Shown here piece by piece: positions 39,748 through 48,851 of a stretch of DNA of 64,000 nt. Under the pieces are notes generated by a model. That model had not been told where the DNA came from. It worked only from the letters and a program-made list of their open reading frames with translations, and searched no databases. Position 1 is the stretch's first letter, and each line of letters starts with the position of its first letter. Position numbers and translations under genes: made by a program. The stretch covers positions 248,001-312,000 of the forward strand of contig CAVORW010000001.1 in the NCBI GenBank assembly GCA_963698715.1. The letters run 5' to 3'. The stretch is from CAWHJB01 sp963698715 (lineage in GTDB: Bacteria; Chloroflexota; Anaerolineae; Anaerolineales; UBA4823).

Positions 39748-40500
39748 ATGTTTACGGTCAAAGAGATTGCTCGCATGGCGGGTATCACGCCGCGCACCCT
39801 GCACTATTACGACGAGATCGGGCTGCTCAAGCCATCCCGGATAGCTGATAACGGTTATCGTTATTACGGCCCGGAAGCCATGCTTTACCTGCAGCAAATC
39901 TTACTGTATCGCGAGTTGGAACTGCCGCTGGATGAGATCAAACAGATCATGGCAGACCCTGATTTCGACAGCTTGAGCGCCCTGGAGAGCCATCGCGAAG
40001 CGCTCCGCAAGCGAATTAACCAGATGGAGCACCTGATCGCAACCGTGGACAAAACGATCTCGCATTTAAAAGGAGATACTGTGATGAGTGAAAAACAATT
40101 CTTTGAAGGTTTTAGCGAAGAACAGCAGGCCGAATACGAAAAAGAGGCTATGCAGATGTACGACCCTGAGACGGTGAGAGCCTCAAATGCCAAATGGCGA
40201 TCCTACAGCGCAGCTGAGAAGCAGCGCATTGGCGAGCAAGGCAATGCCGCTTATGCAGCCCTGCTAGAAGCCATGCCCAAAGGACCAGGTTCTCCTGAGG
40301 CGCAGGCCGGGGTCGAGCTCTGGCACCGCCACATGGAATACTTCTGGGTACCGAACGACGACCAGCTCCTTGGGCTGGCGGAAATGTATAACGAAGATCC
40401 ACGCTTCAAGCAGAACTACGACCGGATCGACCCGCAGCTGGCCGGCTTTATCCGCGAGGCTGTAAAGATTTATGTTGAGGCTAGAAAACAGGCCGGATAA
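39748..40500 (+). CDS. MerR-family regulator with TipAS-type effector domain
   Basis: 250 residues. Residues 1-70 form the MerR winged helix (FTVKEIARMAGITPRTLHYYDEIGLLKPSR), then a dimerisation coiled coil, and from about 120 an all-helical TipAS domain of the TipA/Mta type, which binds thiopeptides or other hydrophobic compounds and activates efflux genes. It probably regulates its own promoter through the dyad at 39718-39730. The divergent MFS gene is a candidate target. Confidence 0.92.
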   Translation: MFTVKEIARMAGITPRTLHYYDEIGLLKPSRIADNGYRYYGPEAMLYLQQILLYRELELPLDEIKQIMADPDFDSLSALESHREALRKRINQMEHLIATVDKTISHLKGDTVMSEKQFFEGFSEEQQAEYEKEAMQMYDPETVRASNAKWRSYSAAEKQRIGEQGNAAYAALLEAMPKGPGSPEAQAGVELWHRHMEYFWVPNDDQLLGLAEMYNEDPRFKQNYDRIDPQLAGFIREAVKIYVEARKQAG

Positions 40501-40524
40501 TCCATGCTCTGGCGTGCAGGTGAA

Positions 40525-40562
40525 GGCTGGGAGTAGCAGCGTAGCTGCTCCCAGCCTTTTTT
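40525..40562. terminator. Intrinsic terminator of the MerR gene
   Basis: A 13-bp stem with one G-T pair (40525-40537/40544-40556) followed by T6 on the plus strand. It may also serve the convergent phosphatase gene on the minus strand. Confidence 0.88.
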
Positions 40563-40582
40563 ATTAATTGGTCCAGGACTGC

Positions 40583-41218
40583 TTACCATTCCCAGGGTTC
40601 ATCTGGTGGCGGAGAGCCGCACCAGGACAGGCAGACCAGCCGCCCGTCTGGCTGTTTCTCGGCCAGCGCGACAGCCGCATTTGGGAAACCCTGCCGGTGG
40701 GCAAATGGGTAATCGATATTTTCAAGGATAGCAGGCAGCATGGCGAGATACAGGCCCCCATGGGCCACCAGCAAGACGTTCTGGTTTGCCAACTGCTTAT
40801 CTTGAACCAGGCTGTTAATGAGAGGGTCAAACCGGGCCTGGATGTCGAGCAAGCTCTCCCCGCCAGGCATGCGGCTGTCCGGCTGGTTGTGAATGAACCA
40901 GTCCTCCTGCACCTGGCGGTGCTTTTCCCAACCCAGCGGATCGCGAGAGCCCTCGTAGATGCCCACGCTCCATTCGCGCAGGCTCGCGCTGATTTCCAGC
41001 GGAGCAGCCAATTCCTCGGCCAAAATCTGGGCGGTTTGGACTGCCCTGAGCACCGGGCTGGCATAGATCCGGGCAAAGCGCTCTGCCGCCAGGTGCTGGG
41101 CCAGGGTTCTCGCCTGGGTAATCCCCTTTTCGGTCAAGGGATGGGTCGATTCGTTGTTCGAAAACTCCATTAGAACATTGGCAGTGCTCTCCCCGTGGCG
41201 AACAAAATATAATTTCAT
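40583..41218 (-). CDS. Histidine phosphatase family protein (phosphoglycerate mutase-like)
   Basis: 211 residues. The RHGEST motif (His8 is phosphorylated in the family) and the second His in LLVAHGGLY mark the branch-1 histidine phosphatase fold. The length and short loops fit small phosphatases such as GpmB/CobC-like enzymes. The substrate is unknown. It is separated from the upstream DUF2202 gene by a hairpin, so it probably has its own promoter. Confidence 0.9.
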   Translation of the reverse strand: MKLYFVRHGESTANVLMEFSNNESTHPLTEKGITQARTLAQHLAAERFARIYASPVLRAVQTAQILAEELAAPLEISASLREWSVGIYEGSRDPLGWEKHRQVQEDWFIHNQPDSRMPGGESLLDIQARFDPLINSLVQDKQLANQNVLLVAHGGLYLAMLPAILENIDYPFAHRQGFPNAAVALAEKQPDGRLVCLSWCGSPPPDEPWEW

Positions 41219-41292
41219 GGGGCGATTATACGTGATAACCCGTGGCCGGCGGTGTGGGTGATTGAATCAGGAGCAGTCAAATGTAGTTAACC

Positions 41293-41334
41293 TATTGTTC
41301 GGTTTGCGCAGCAATCTCCGCACAAACCGAACAA
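41293..41334. repeat. Hairpin similar to the repeat core
   Basis: Arms ATTGTTCGGTTTG and CAAACCGAACAAT, with further short pairing inside, share TGTTCGGTTTG / CAAACCGAAC with copy A, and the stem is again followed by a T-rich TTTTTCT-type stretch. The flanks differ from copies A and B. It lies between two minus-strand genes. Confidence 0.55.
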
Positions 41335-41369
41335 TATTTTTCTACAAAATAGGAAAGCTCTACAACGAC

Positions 41370-42191
41370 TTACGAACTGCCGCCACGACCGCGGCCGCCA
41401 TTGCCGCGTCCGCCATTGTCGCGGCCGCCATTGTCGCGGCTGCCGTTGGCCGAGCCGGAGCCGGACGCGCCGACAATCGCCTGGTAATCAGCCAGGCTGA
41501 GAGTTTGCGGCTGGTAAGTCTCGCCAGTTTGGGTGGTAAGCGTATTGGCAAAGGCGCGCAAGTGGTTCGATGAGCCCTTGAGCAGGCTGTTGAAGACCTG
41601 GGCGATATCCTGGTTGTCTGTCTGGGCCAGGCTGGTCTGCAGGTCGAGAATATCAATCTCTTCGATCAACCCACCCACTTTGAGCGCCTCGGACAGCGAT
41701 TGGCTGCCCCGGGCAACCAGCTGGCTGTAGAGGGCTTGTAGATCGGGATTGCTGAATTCACCCGCTTGAGTTGAGGCTGGGTCTGCCAGGCCGTAGCGCT
41801 CGAGCAGCGCCAGCACAGCATTTGTATGGGTTTGTTCGCTGGCGGCGATGTTCTGGAAAATCGCCAGCCCCCATTGGTCATAGAGCGCCAGATACACATC
41901 TTGGGCCAGTTTTTCTTCTTCGCGCATGAACAAAAGCGCCTCGCTTTCCGCGGCGCTCAGCCCGTCCAGACCGGCAGCCGGCAAATTGGACAGGTCGGGG
42001 TGGACAGCAGCGCTGTTTTGAATCTGGCCGCTGCCGCGGCGGCTTGCGCCTGTGTTCTGGCCACCGGCACCCAAGGAGGCCGGTTCGCTGTTTCCACTGC
42101 CGCCCCTGGCCTGGGTGCGGTAGACTGCGCCGAAGACCAGGATCCCGGCTATGGCGATAAAAGCTGTAATTACCAGTATTTTCTTAAACAT
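41370..42191 (-). CDS. Secreted/anchored DUF2202 ferritin-like protein
   Basis: 273 residues: an N-terminal signal or anchor helix (5-25), a low-complexity Gly/Ser/Ala linker, and a DUF2202 domain (about 78-225) with the four-helix pattern and repeated Glu/His such as MREEEKLAQDVYLAL and ASEQTHTNAVLALL, typical of a di-metal ferritin-like centre. The C-terminus is a Gly/Asn/Arg repeat encoded by a 15-bp tandem repeat. It lies 27 bases downstream of the DUF4405 gene, so the two are one operon. A metal-dependent redox role is possible; nothing proves it. Confidence 0.85.
   Translation of the reverse strand: MFKKILVITAFIAIAGILVFGAVYRTQARGGSGNSEPASLGAGGQNTGASRRGSGQIQNSAAVHPDLSNLPAAGLDGLSAAESEALLFMREEEKLAQDVYLALYDQWGLAIFQNIAASEQTHTNAVLALLERYGLADPASTQAGEFSNPDLQALYSQLVARGSQSLSEALKVGGLIEEIDILDLQTSLAQTDNQDIAQVFNSLLKGSSNHLRAFANTLTTQTGETYQPQTLSLADYQAIVGASGSGSANGSRDNGGRDNGGRGNGGRGRGGSS
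41391..41450. repeat. 15-bp tandem repeat in the DUF2202 gene
   Basis: Four in-frame 15-bp units (41391, 41406, 41421, 41436), for example GCGGCCGCCATTGTC, encode the Gly-rich tail. Such repeats can change in copy number by slippage without shifting the frame. Confidence 0.85.
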
Positions 42192-42218
42192 GATTAATTT
42201 CCTTTCTCGTTGCTGATG

Positions 42219-42833
42219 TTAGCTGATTTCCTGCAGGTACGCCCTGCCGGGCAGCGGTTGGCCAGCCAGCTTGCGGGTTACTTTTGTCACCCATTTCCAA
42301 TGGATGCTGAAATGCAGGATTGCAGCCAGGCTGAAGATCACCCCGGACCAGGTATGGATCAGGTCCCAGGTATAGCTTGTGAACAGGATATATGCGCTTG
42401 AAGCCGTTCCGTGTCCGGCAGGGAAAAACAGGAAGTACAGCCCACTGACCGCGGAAGCCAGAAAAGCCAGGGCGACGACCGCGTTGAGAATCAAGTTCCA
42501 GCGGCCGCGCCAATTCATGCAGCCGGATTGCCCGGTCAGTTCTTTCCAGGCGCGGCGGGACATATTAACTACCCAGGGCCAGTGCAACGCCAGGTGGACC
42601 GCGGCAACCAGGACCATTGCGGCTCCCCCCCAGGCGTGTAGATCGTCCCAGGTGTGGCGATCGAACAGCAATTTTAAGTTATAGGTTGGATTACGCCCTC
42701 CGGCATAGCCGTTAGTGGGCAGATATAAAAAGTAAATCCCCGAGAGCAGGACCAGCAGTCCGCTGACAAACAAACTGGCATCCAACAGCCAGTTGTTGCG
42801 GGTTTGTGGCGATACAGGGCTTGTCTTCATCAT
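42219..42833 (-). CDS. DUF4405 membrane protein (cytochrome b-like)
   Basis: 204 residues with four membrane helices in two similar halves. Each half has a pair of His-containing motifs: HTWDDLHAW and ALHWPWV in the first, YTWDLIHTW and SIHWKWV in the second. The spacing is that of DUF4405 proteins, which look like small di-haem cytochrome b subunits. It is the first gene of a pair with the DUF2202 protein. The second half may have arisen from the first by duplication. The electron partner is unknown. Confidence 0.82.
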   Translation of the reverse strand: MMKTSPVSPQTRNNWLLDASLFVSGLLVLLSGIYFLYLPTNGYAGGRNPTYNLKLLFDRHTWDDLHAWGGAAMVLVAAVHLALHWPWVVNMSRRAWKELTGQSGCMNWRGRWNLILNAVVALAFLASAVSGLYFLFFPAGHGTASSAYILFTSYTWDLIHTWSGVIFSLAAILHFSIHWKWVTKVTRKLAGQPLPGRAYLQEIS

Positions 42834-43333
42834 CCTTAATTCTCCTTACCTGGATTGAACACGGGCAGGCTATAAGGATTAGTTTAACGACAGGATGTGA
42901 ATTTTTTGTGAAGCCTGAATGTTAAGTTTGTGAAAATTGGGACAGAGACCAGAAATGATTGCTATTAAATTACCTCGAACATCCAACCAATCCGGTCGGA
43001 CAGCAAGGTGTTAGCGTCGATCAGGATTTATGGCAACCGCGCCAGATTAAGCAGCCATGACAGCTCAACCCTGCCCCCTGCAATGCGGATCCTTCAATCC
43101 TGCAGCAGGGTGACCAACTCGACAGGCTGTAAGATCCGGGTGATCGGCCTGGAACCCACTTACTGAAAGATTAGATTGCCCGTTGGCTCGGGGAGCTGTC
43201 AGATTTTGCTAATGGATATTATAGGCTCCAAATTACTGCTCTCGTAGGTTGGGAAGATGTTTCGATGAGTTATACTTGGGAAATCTGGGGCCAAACTCGT
43301 AAAGAATTCAAGTATCACTAAGGTGGAGCTGAC
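42834..43333. other. Intergenic region, divergent genes
   Basis: 500 bases between the DUF4405 gene and the antiporter gene. Apart from a likely promoter at 43249-43276 I find no coding frame with a ribosome site and no convincing RNA fold. Confidence 0.5.
43249..43276 (+). promoter_or_regulatory. Probable promoter of the antiporter gene
   Basis: TTGGGA (43249-43254), a 16-base spacer and TATACT (43271-43276), about 57 bases before the TTG start. Confidence 0.45.
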
Positions 43334-44803
43334 TTGTTTGGAAGCCTTGAACTACAAATTCTGATCCTGGCGACTCTCCTTTTGTTGAGCATCCTGGCCA
43401 GCAAAGTGTCCGACCGGGTGGGTGTGCCGGCCTTGCTGCTCTTCCTGGCAATCGGGATGTTAGCCGGGTCAGATGGTCTGGGGGGAATATATTTTGATAA
43501 TGCATTGATTGCTCAGGGCGTCGGTGTACTTGCTCTGATAATCATCCTGTTCTCCGGCGGGCTGGACACGAATTGGGTAAGCATCCGGCCGGTGCTGGGA
43601 ATTGGGGTTGTGCTGGCACTACTTGGTGTGCTGATCACTGCCCTGGTAGTGGGCATCGCGGCTTGCTGGCTGTTGGATTTTTCGTTGCTCGAGGGTTTGC
43701 TGCTCGGAGCAATTGTATCCTCTACCGATGCCGCCGCGGTGTTTTCCATCCTGCGCGCTCGCGGTGTCAGCCTGCGCGGAAGGCTGCAGCCAGTACTCGA
43801 GCTGGAATCGGGCAGCAACGACCCAATGGCAGTCTTCCTGACGATTGCGCTCATTCAACTGCTCCTGGACCCTTCTCTGCAACTCATAGAGCTTATTCCC
43901 GATTTCTTTCTCCAGATGGTGGTTGGCGCGCTGGTTGGGGTTGTAGTCGGACAGTTGTCCCTGCAGCTGATTAACCGCATCCAGCTGGGTTTTGAGGGCC
44001 TCTACCCGGTGCTGGCTGTGACCATCGCCCTCCTGACCTATGGATTGGCAGGCTCCCTGGGTGGCAGTGGTTTCCTGGCGGTCTATCTGGCTGGACTGAT
44101 TCTGGGGAATGAAGAGTTTATTCACCGGCGCAGCTTGTTGCGGTTTTTTGACGGTTTGGCCTGGCTGATGCAGATCGCCATGTTCCTGACCCTGGGGCTG
44201 CTGGTGTTTCCTTCCCGTCTACCGGTTGTTATTGTCCCAGGAACGCTTATCGCTGCGATCCTCATTTTCGTCGCCCGCCCTTTAGGCGTATTTTCAAGCT
44301 TGATTTTTAGCAGGTTGAACTTGAATGAGAAGGCTTTCGTTGCCTGGGTCGGGTTGCGCGGCGCGGCGCCCATTGTCCTGGCTACTTTTCCGATGCTTGC
44401 CGGCATCTCTCGCTCTGAGACTTTGTTCAACCTGGTATTTTTTGTTGTTTTAACCTCCATACTGTTGCAAGGACCATCCATCCCGCTTGTAGCACGCTGG
44501 CTGCGCGTGGCTGGCCCAGTTAAAACTGGGCGAGGTGACCCGATCGAGCCTTCGCCTGCTGGTGGCTTTAATCGCCAGTTAAGGGAATTATCGATTCTTC
44601 CGGGATCGCCTTATGACGGCCGCCGTATCGTTGAGCTCGGGTTGCCGGAGGAATTCCTGGTGGTTTTGATCGACCGGGATGAGGATTATGTGGTTCCCAG
44701 TGGTGGATCGGAGATACGGACTGGTGACCGGTTGCTGGTGATCTCTGATGAGCCGGGTTATCAGCAAGTGCGTAAGGCTTCTGAACCTGCCCAGGCAGGC
44801 TGA
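43334..44803 (+). CDS. Potassium/proton antiporter (NhaP2/CvrA-type, CPA1)
   Basis: 489 residues: about twelve membrane helices of the cation/proton antiporter fold (SSTDAAAVFSILRARG with the conserved Asp pair region, and ELESGSNDPMAVFLT with the ND motif), then a C-terminal RCK_C/TrkA-C domain (about 410-485: LRELSILPGSPYDGRRIVELGLP). This combination is that of NhaP2-type K+/H+ antiporters. TTG 43334 is preceded by GGTGGAG. The cytoplasmic domain should sense a nucleotide or ion and gate the transport. Confidence 0.9.
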   Translation: MFGSLELQILILATLLLLSILASKVSDRVGVPALLLFLAIGMLAGSDGLGGIYFDNALIAQGVGVLALIIILFSGGLDTNWVSIRPVLGIGVVLALLGVLITALVVGIAACWLLDFSLLEGLLLGAIVSSTDAAAVFSILRARGVSLRGRLQPVLELESGSNDPMAVFLTIALIQLLLDPSLQLIELIPDFFLQMVVGALVGVVVGQLSLQLINRIQLGFEGLYPVLAVTIALLTYGLAGSLGGSGFLAVYLAGLILGNEEFIHRRSLLRFFDGLAWLMQIAMFLTLGLLVFPSRLPVVIVPGTLIAAILIFVARPLGVFSSLIFSRLNLNEKAFVAWVGLRGAAPIVLATFPMLAGISRSETLFNLVFFVVLTSILLQGPSIPLVARWLRVAGPVKTGRGDPIEPSPAGGFNRQLRELSILPGSPYDGRRIVELGLPEEFLVVLIDRDEDYVVPSGGSEIRTGDRLLVISDEPGYQQVRKASEPAQAG

Positions 44804-44968
44804 CCTTCCAGAATGTTCCCTCCTGGAAGAAAACGACTCGGTTGGTCGTTTGAAGGGAGATAATTTACAATGCTGCTGGTCCTTGCATTGATTCCCAGAC
44901 ACCACTCACGCTAAAGTGAATGTTCGGCCCGAAAACCAGGCGAGCAGTGGTGTTGCTGATGCTCAGCT

Positions 44969-47266
44969 TCATTGTCGCAGCCTGACCTCCAGAGTTCGCA
45001 GCACCACCTGATCGCCGTTGAATGCCCTCAGCACGAAGATAGCATCCTCTAACAGATAAAATGTCTGGCTGTCCTGCGGTTGAAGCTGCGTGAAACCATC
45101 ATTTCCAAGCGGCCCTCCCGTCAGGGTGACGTTGGTGGTCGGGCCGGAGATCACCCAATCCAGGCGGATCTCAACTTCTTGGTCTCCTACCTGCACGGGC
45201 TGGGACGGCGTGACGATGAACAGATCAATTCTTGGGAGCACCGGTTCAGCCGTCGGTGTCTCTGTAGGGATGGCTGTCGGGGTAGGGGGCAGCGGATTAA
45301 CCGTGATCTGGCGCAAGGCGCTGGTGGTTTGTACCCCATTGCTGGCTCCCAGGATGTACAGGGCCGTTTCGGCAGGCGCCTCGCTGATCACACCGGAAGG
45401 CGGCAGGTGGTCGCCCAGCGGCTGGATGGAGACTTCGTCAACGCCGTTCACCTGCCAGGTGATGGTTACTTCCTGCCCAGCAGTGATCGTGGCTGGCTCG
45501 ACCCTGAAATCAATGATCACCGGAGCTGGTCTGCCGGGGGGCGGGTTCACCGCCACGTCGAGCACCTGCTCGAATACCTGGCCGGGGAGCGAATCATGGT
45601 AGGCCTTCAACGTGAAGACAGTTTGTCTTTCGACCCGAATATTGAGCGAGCCCTCGAGCGTCTCGAGCGTTTGGGAAACCTGGTCGCTCACCAGCACCAG
45701 CCGGTCAGCATCCTGCACCTGCCATGAGATTTCTGTAAACGCACCGCTGTTCACCTGGGGAGGCTGAGCTTGAAACAGGAGGATTTGAGGCGTGAGTGGG
45801 CTGACGTTTACCGTCCGGTCGATGCTGGATAGCCGGCTGGGCGAAAAGAGTCGCGAAGCCCAGGAATCGCCGGTGAGCTGGTAGCGGGTGGTCGCCTGGG
45901 GGTATTGGACCAGCTGGCCACGCGGTTCGTCCAGCGGTAAGCCGTTGATCTTAAGCTCCATGAAGATGGGCGGCCAGGAAGTCCAGCGGATTTCTACCGG
46001 CTGCCCGGCGCGGATGTCTGTTGGACTGACGGTCAGGTTAATGCGCGGCCAGAATCCGAAAACGGCCAGGGCAAACAGGGCGGCCAGGATCAAGACCTGC
46101 ACCCACGGGCCGATCAGCGGCCTGGCGAAAAGCCGGCCCATCACCGTGCGCGGCGGCTGGCTACCCTCCAACGGGGCCGTAGTGACCGTGAACGGGAGGT
46201 CGCGGCTGCGCAGCCCCAGTATTTTGCGCTTGCGGACAGTGATAAATACCGGCAGGACAGCCGTCGAATCGGATCCGAGATAGAAATCGGCCTGGTTGGC
46301 CAGGCGCACATTTTCTCCCGGTGACAGGAATTCGAAGCTGCATGCGCTGTCGTCGTCATTGCCATCGACGCGGAAGTGCGCCTGGCTGTTGCCTTGATTG
46401 CTCACAGACATGCTGGCGGTAGCGGTGCGCTGGTCCCAGGAAACAGCGAGCTGGCGAGGCGAAAGATCGCTGATGGCGAACTCATAGAACGGATTGATCA
46501 CCAGGGTTGCCCCGCGCCGGCTCAACCGGCCCGGGTAGTTGGGAGAGGTGACCATTACGGCAAAGTGGTAAGGGCCGGCCCGGCTGGCTGGTGTGCGCGG
46601 TGGGGTGATAGAGGCGGTCACACTGGCACGCTGGTTGACCTTTAGGTGCATGCTGGTGGGTGTGACCGTCACCCAGTCGGGGTCCAGGCCTTCCAGGCTG
46701 ACCTCGAAATCGGCTATCGTCTCGCCGCCGTTGGAGATGGAGAAGGCCAGCGTCAGGGTTTGGCCAGCATCAATGGTATATTCGGGCACCACCGGGTCGG
46801 TCAGGATGGCATCATCGAGCTGGTCGGGCGGGCGAACAGCCAGGCCAGATGGCGCCATCAAGCCTGTTTCTCCGGTCCGGGCCAGGGCTTGCCCCGGGCC
46901 ATCAGGATCCTTTTTAACCGAAACGTTATCCGGCTGCGGGCGTTTTTGCATCTCTTCGCTGGCAATCAATGTGATGCGGTAGTCGCCCAACTCGATCGTA
47001 TCCCAGACATGGATCTCGCGCGCCGTAGATGGCGACAGGATCTGGTCGCCCCGGGTCGTTTCAGCAGTCTCGCTGAGCTGCACGAACTGGTACGGCCTCT
47101 GGCGCAGGTCCAGCATGGCATGAAACGGCGAAATCCCGGGGCTGGCGAGGACAACATCGTTTTCCGGGTGGCTGCCGAAATTAATCACCTCCCGACCGGA
47201 TTCGATATCGTAAAAGGATATCTCGCCGCTGTCTCTTATGATCTCGAGTTTTTCGCGAATGGCCAT
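44969..47266 (-). CDS. FHA-domain membrane protein with repeated Ig-like domains
   Basis: 765 residues. Residues about 25-105 are an FHA phosphothreonine-binding domain (FGSHPENDVVLASPGISPFHA). About 165-380 holds two beta-sandwich domains of the kind that cap glycosidases and surface proteins (ISNGGETIADFEVSLEGL and a second copy). One membrane helix follows (about 405-425, VLILAALFALAVFGFWP). The C-terminal half has about three further Ig-like repeats with the pattern P-x-x-I-x-x-G-x-x-V-x-I-x-W-x-V, and a Thr/Pro linker. If the FHA domain is cytoplasmic the first sandwiches are too, and the last ones lie outside. No kinase gene is adjacent. Confidence 0.8.
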   Translation of the reverse strand: MAIREKLEIIRDSGEISFYDIESGREVINFGSHPENDVVLASPGISPFHAMLDLRQRPYQFVQLSETAETTRGDQILSPSTAREIHVWDTIELGDYRITLIASEEMQKRPQPDNVSVKKDPDGPGQALARTGETGLMAPSGLAVRPPDQLDDAILTDPVVPEYTIDAGQTLTLAFSISNGGETIADFEVSLEGLDPDWVTVTPTSMHLKVNQRASVTASITPPRTPASRAGPYHFAVMVTSPNYPGRLSRRGATLVINPFYEFAISDLSPRQLAVSWDQRTATASMSVSNQGNSQAHFRVDGNDDDSACSFEFLSPGENVRLANQADFYLGSDSTAVLPVFITVRKRKILGLRSRDLPFTVTTAPLEGSQPPRTVMGRLFARPLIGPWVQVLILAALFALAVFGFWPRINLTVSPTDIRAGQPVEIRWTSWPPIFMELKINGLPLDEPRGQLVQYPQATTRYQLTGDSWASRLFSPSRLSSIDRTVNVSPLTPQILLFQAQPPQVNSGAFTEISWQVQDADRLVLVSDQVSQTLETLEGSLNIRVERQTVFTLKAYHDSLPGQVFEQVLDVAVNPPPGRPAPVIIDFRVEPATITAGQEVTITWQVNGVDEVSIQPLGDHLPPSGVISEAPAETALYILGASNGVQTTSALRQITVNPLPPTPTAIPTETPTAEPVLPRIDLFIVTPSQPVQVGDQEVEIRLDWVISGPTTNVTLTGGPLGNDGFTQLQPQDSQTFYLLEDAIFVLRAFNGDQVVLRTLEVRLRQ

Positions 47267-47396
47267 CTTCTTCTGGAGGATTTTGCGTTGTCAGATGTCT
47301 GATTGTATATGCTGTGGTTGCTCATGTAAGAATAGCAAAACATGCCAGGAATGTCAACGATATTCGCAGGTCTGTTGAGAGAGTGATTGCAATATG

Positions 47397-47433
47397 AAAA
47401 GGATCGGAAAATTTCCATCATCCCGATCCTTTT
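47397..47433. terminator. Terminator of the aldo/keto reductase gene
   Basis: An 11-bp stem AAAAGGATCGG/CCGATCCTTTT (47397-47407/47423-47433), 27 bases past the minus-strand stop at 47460. The four T at the end of the stem act as a short T-tract. Confidence 0.65.
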
Positions 47434-47459
47434 CGTATCGGTTCGCCAGACCGACCTCT

Positions 47460-48455
47460 TTAGGCGGCACCCAGGATAATCTCAATGGCATTCAATTCAT
47501 CAGATGAGAACTCCAGCTTTTGCAGCGCGCCAACTGCCTCATCAATCTGCGCCGGGCGGCTGGCTCCGATCAGGGCCGAAGTAACGGCTGGATGGCGCAG
47601 GGTCCAGGCGATTGCCATCTGGGCCATGCTCTGACCGCGCTGGCTGGCGATTTCGGTGAGGCGCCGCACTTTGGCAATGACCTCAGCGCTGACATCCTCA
47701 TGGCTCAGGTAAGTACCCGCTTTAGCAGCGCGCGAATCCGGCGGAATAGTTTCCAAATATTTATTGGTGAGCAGGCCCTGGGCCAGGGGCGAGAATACGA
47801 TGCAGCCGGCCCCCAACTTGGCCAGAATTCCCAGCAGCCCGGCCTCGATCCAGCGGTCCAGCATATTGTAAGACGGCTGGTGGATCAACAGAGGCGTGCC
47901 CAGCTGGCGTAAAACCTCGGCAGCCTGGCGGGTTTGTTCGGCGGAATAAGATGAAATGCCGGCATACAATGCCCGGCCACTGCGGACGATGTAGTCCAGG
48001 GCCCCCATAGTCTCTTCCAGCGGCGTTTCGGGGTCCGGACGGTGATGGTAGAAGATATCGACGTACTCCAGCCCCATGCGCTTGAGGCTCTGGTCCAGGC
48101 TGGCGACCAGGTATTTGCGCGAGCCGAAATTGCCGTACGGCCCGGGCCACATATCCCAGCCGGCTTTGGAGGAAATGACCAGTTCGTCCCGGAAAGCCCC
48201 CAGATCCTTCTTGAGAATCTGCCCAAAGGTCTCCTCGGCCGAGCCGTAAGGCGGCCCGTAGTTGTTGGCCAGATCGAAATGGGTTATGCCAAGGTCGAAG
48301 GCGCGCCTGGCCATCGCCCGGGCATTCTCGAGGCGGTCCACCCCGCCGAAGTTATGCCACAGGCCCAGTGAGACTGCAGGCAGTTTCAATCCGCTATGCC
48401 CGCAGCGTTTGTAAGGCAAGCTGTCGTAGCGGAATTTAGCTGGAACGTATGTCAT
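47460..48455 (-). CDS. Aldo/keto reductase (YghZ-type)
   Basis: 331 residues in a TIM barrel. The catalytic tetrad is visible: Asp and Tyr in THFDLANNYGPPYGSAEE, Lys in VISSKAGW and His in IFYHHRPDPETP. The sequence type is that of YghZ/L-glyceraldehyde-3-phosphate reductase and KCNAB-like enzymes, which use NADPH to reduce aldehydes. GGAGGTG precedes ATG 48455, and a TATAAT (minus strand, 48483-48488) lies just upstream. Single gene. Confidence 0.93.
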   Translation of the reverse strand: MTYVPAKFRYDSLPYKRCGHSGLKLPAVSLGLWHNFGGVDRLENARAMARRAFDLGITHFDLANNYGPPYGSAEETFGQILKKDLGAFRDELVISSKAGWDMWPGPYGNFGSRKYLVASLDQSLKRMGLEYVDIFYHHRPDPETPLEETMGALDYIVRSGRALYAGISSYSAEQTRQAAEVLRQLGTPLLIHQPSYNMLDRWIEAGLLGILAKLGAGCIVFSPLAQGLLTNKYLETIPPDSRAAKAGTYLSHEDVSAEVIAKVRRLTEIASQRGQSMAQMAIAWTLRHPAVTSALIGASRPAQIDEAVGALQKLEFSSDELNAIEIILGAA

Positions 48456-48851
48456 GGTTCACCTCCGGAGTTTCCTGGCTCCATTATAGTTGGGAATAGG
48501 CGGGGTGTGGAGTGGGTGGAAGTGATTATCTGTGCACTCCTAACCTGATGACTTTGGCTCTTCCAGATATTCTAGGAGAGCATTAAAGAATATCCCAGAC
48601 ACCCATGACTCTCAATCACCCAATTGTGGAAAAAGATGTTAAAATGCGACCTACTTTATCATATTTGAGGTGGAAAATGCTGATAATAACCGAAGGCTTT
48701 TGTAATTTGAGGGGTGGAGTGTAGATGTGACATTAAGCCATTAACCCAGAAAATCTCAAAGAACCAAAACTGAGACTTAGGCTGGAGTGAGTTTGATTGC
48801 AATTGCATTCTAAAAGTTTGTACTGCCTTCCAGGCAGCAGGGAGCAGAAAA
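48456..48851. other. Intergenic region between divergent genes
   Basis: 396 bases between the reductase gene and the ChrB-like gene. It holds the reductase's -10 box at 48483-48488. I see no coding frame with a ribosome site and no clear RNA structure beyond a 5-bp stem near 48827-48841. Confidence 0.5.

Noticed and set aside
41391..41450. Regular short repeats as a possible CRISPR array
   Set aside because: They are contiguous 15-bp units inside a coding frame, with no spacers.
42834..43248. tRNA or other RNA gene in the 500-base gap
   Set aside because: No T-loop GTTCRA motif with matching acceptor stem and no stable long fold could be found by eye.
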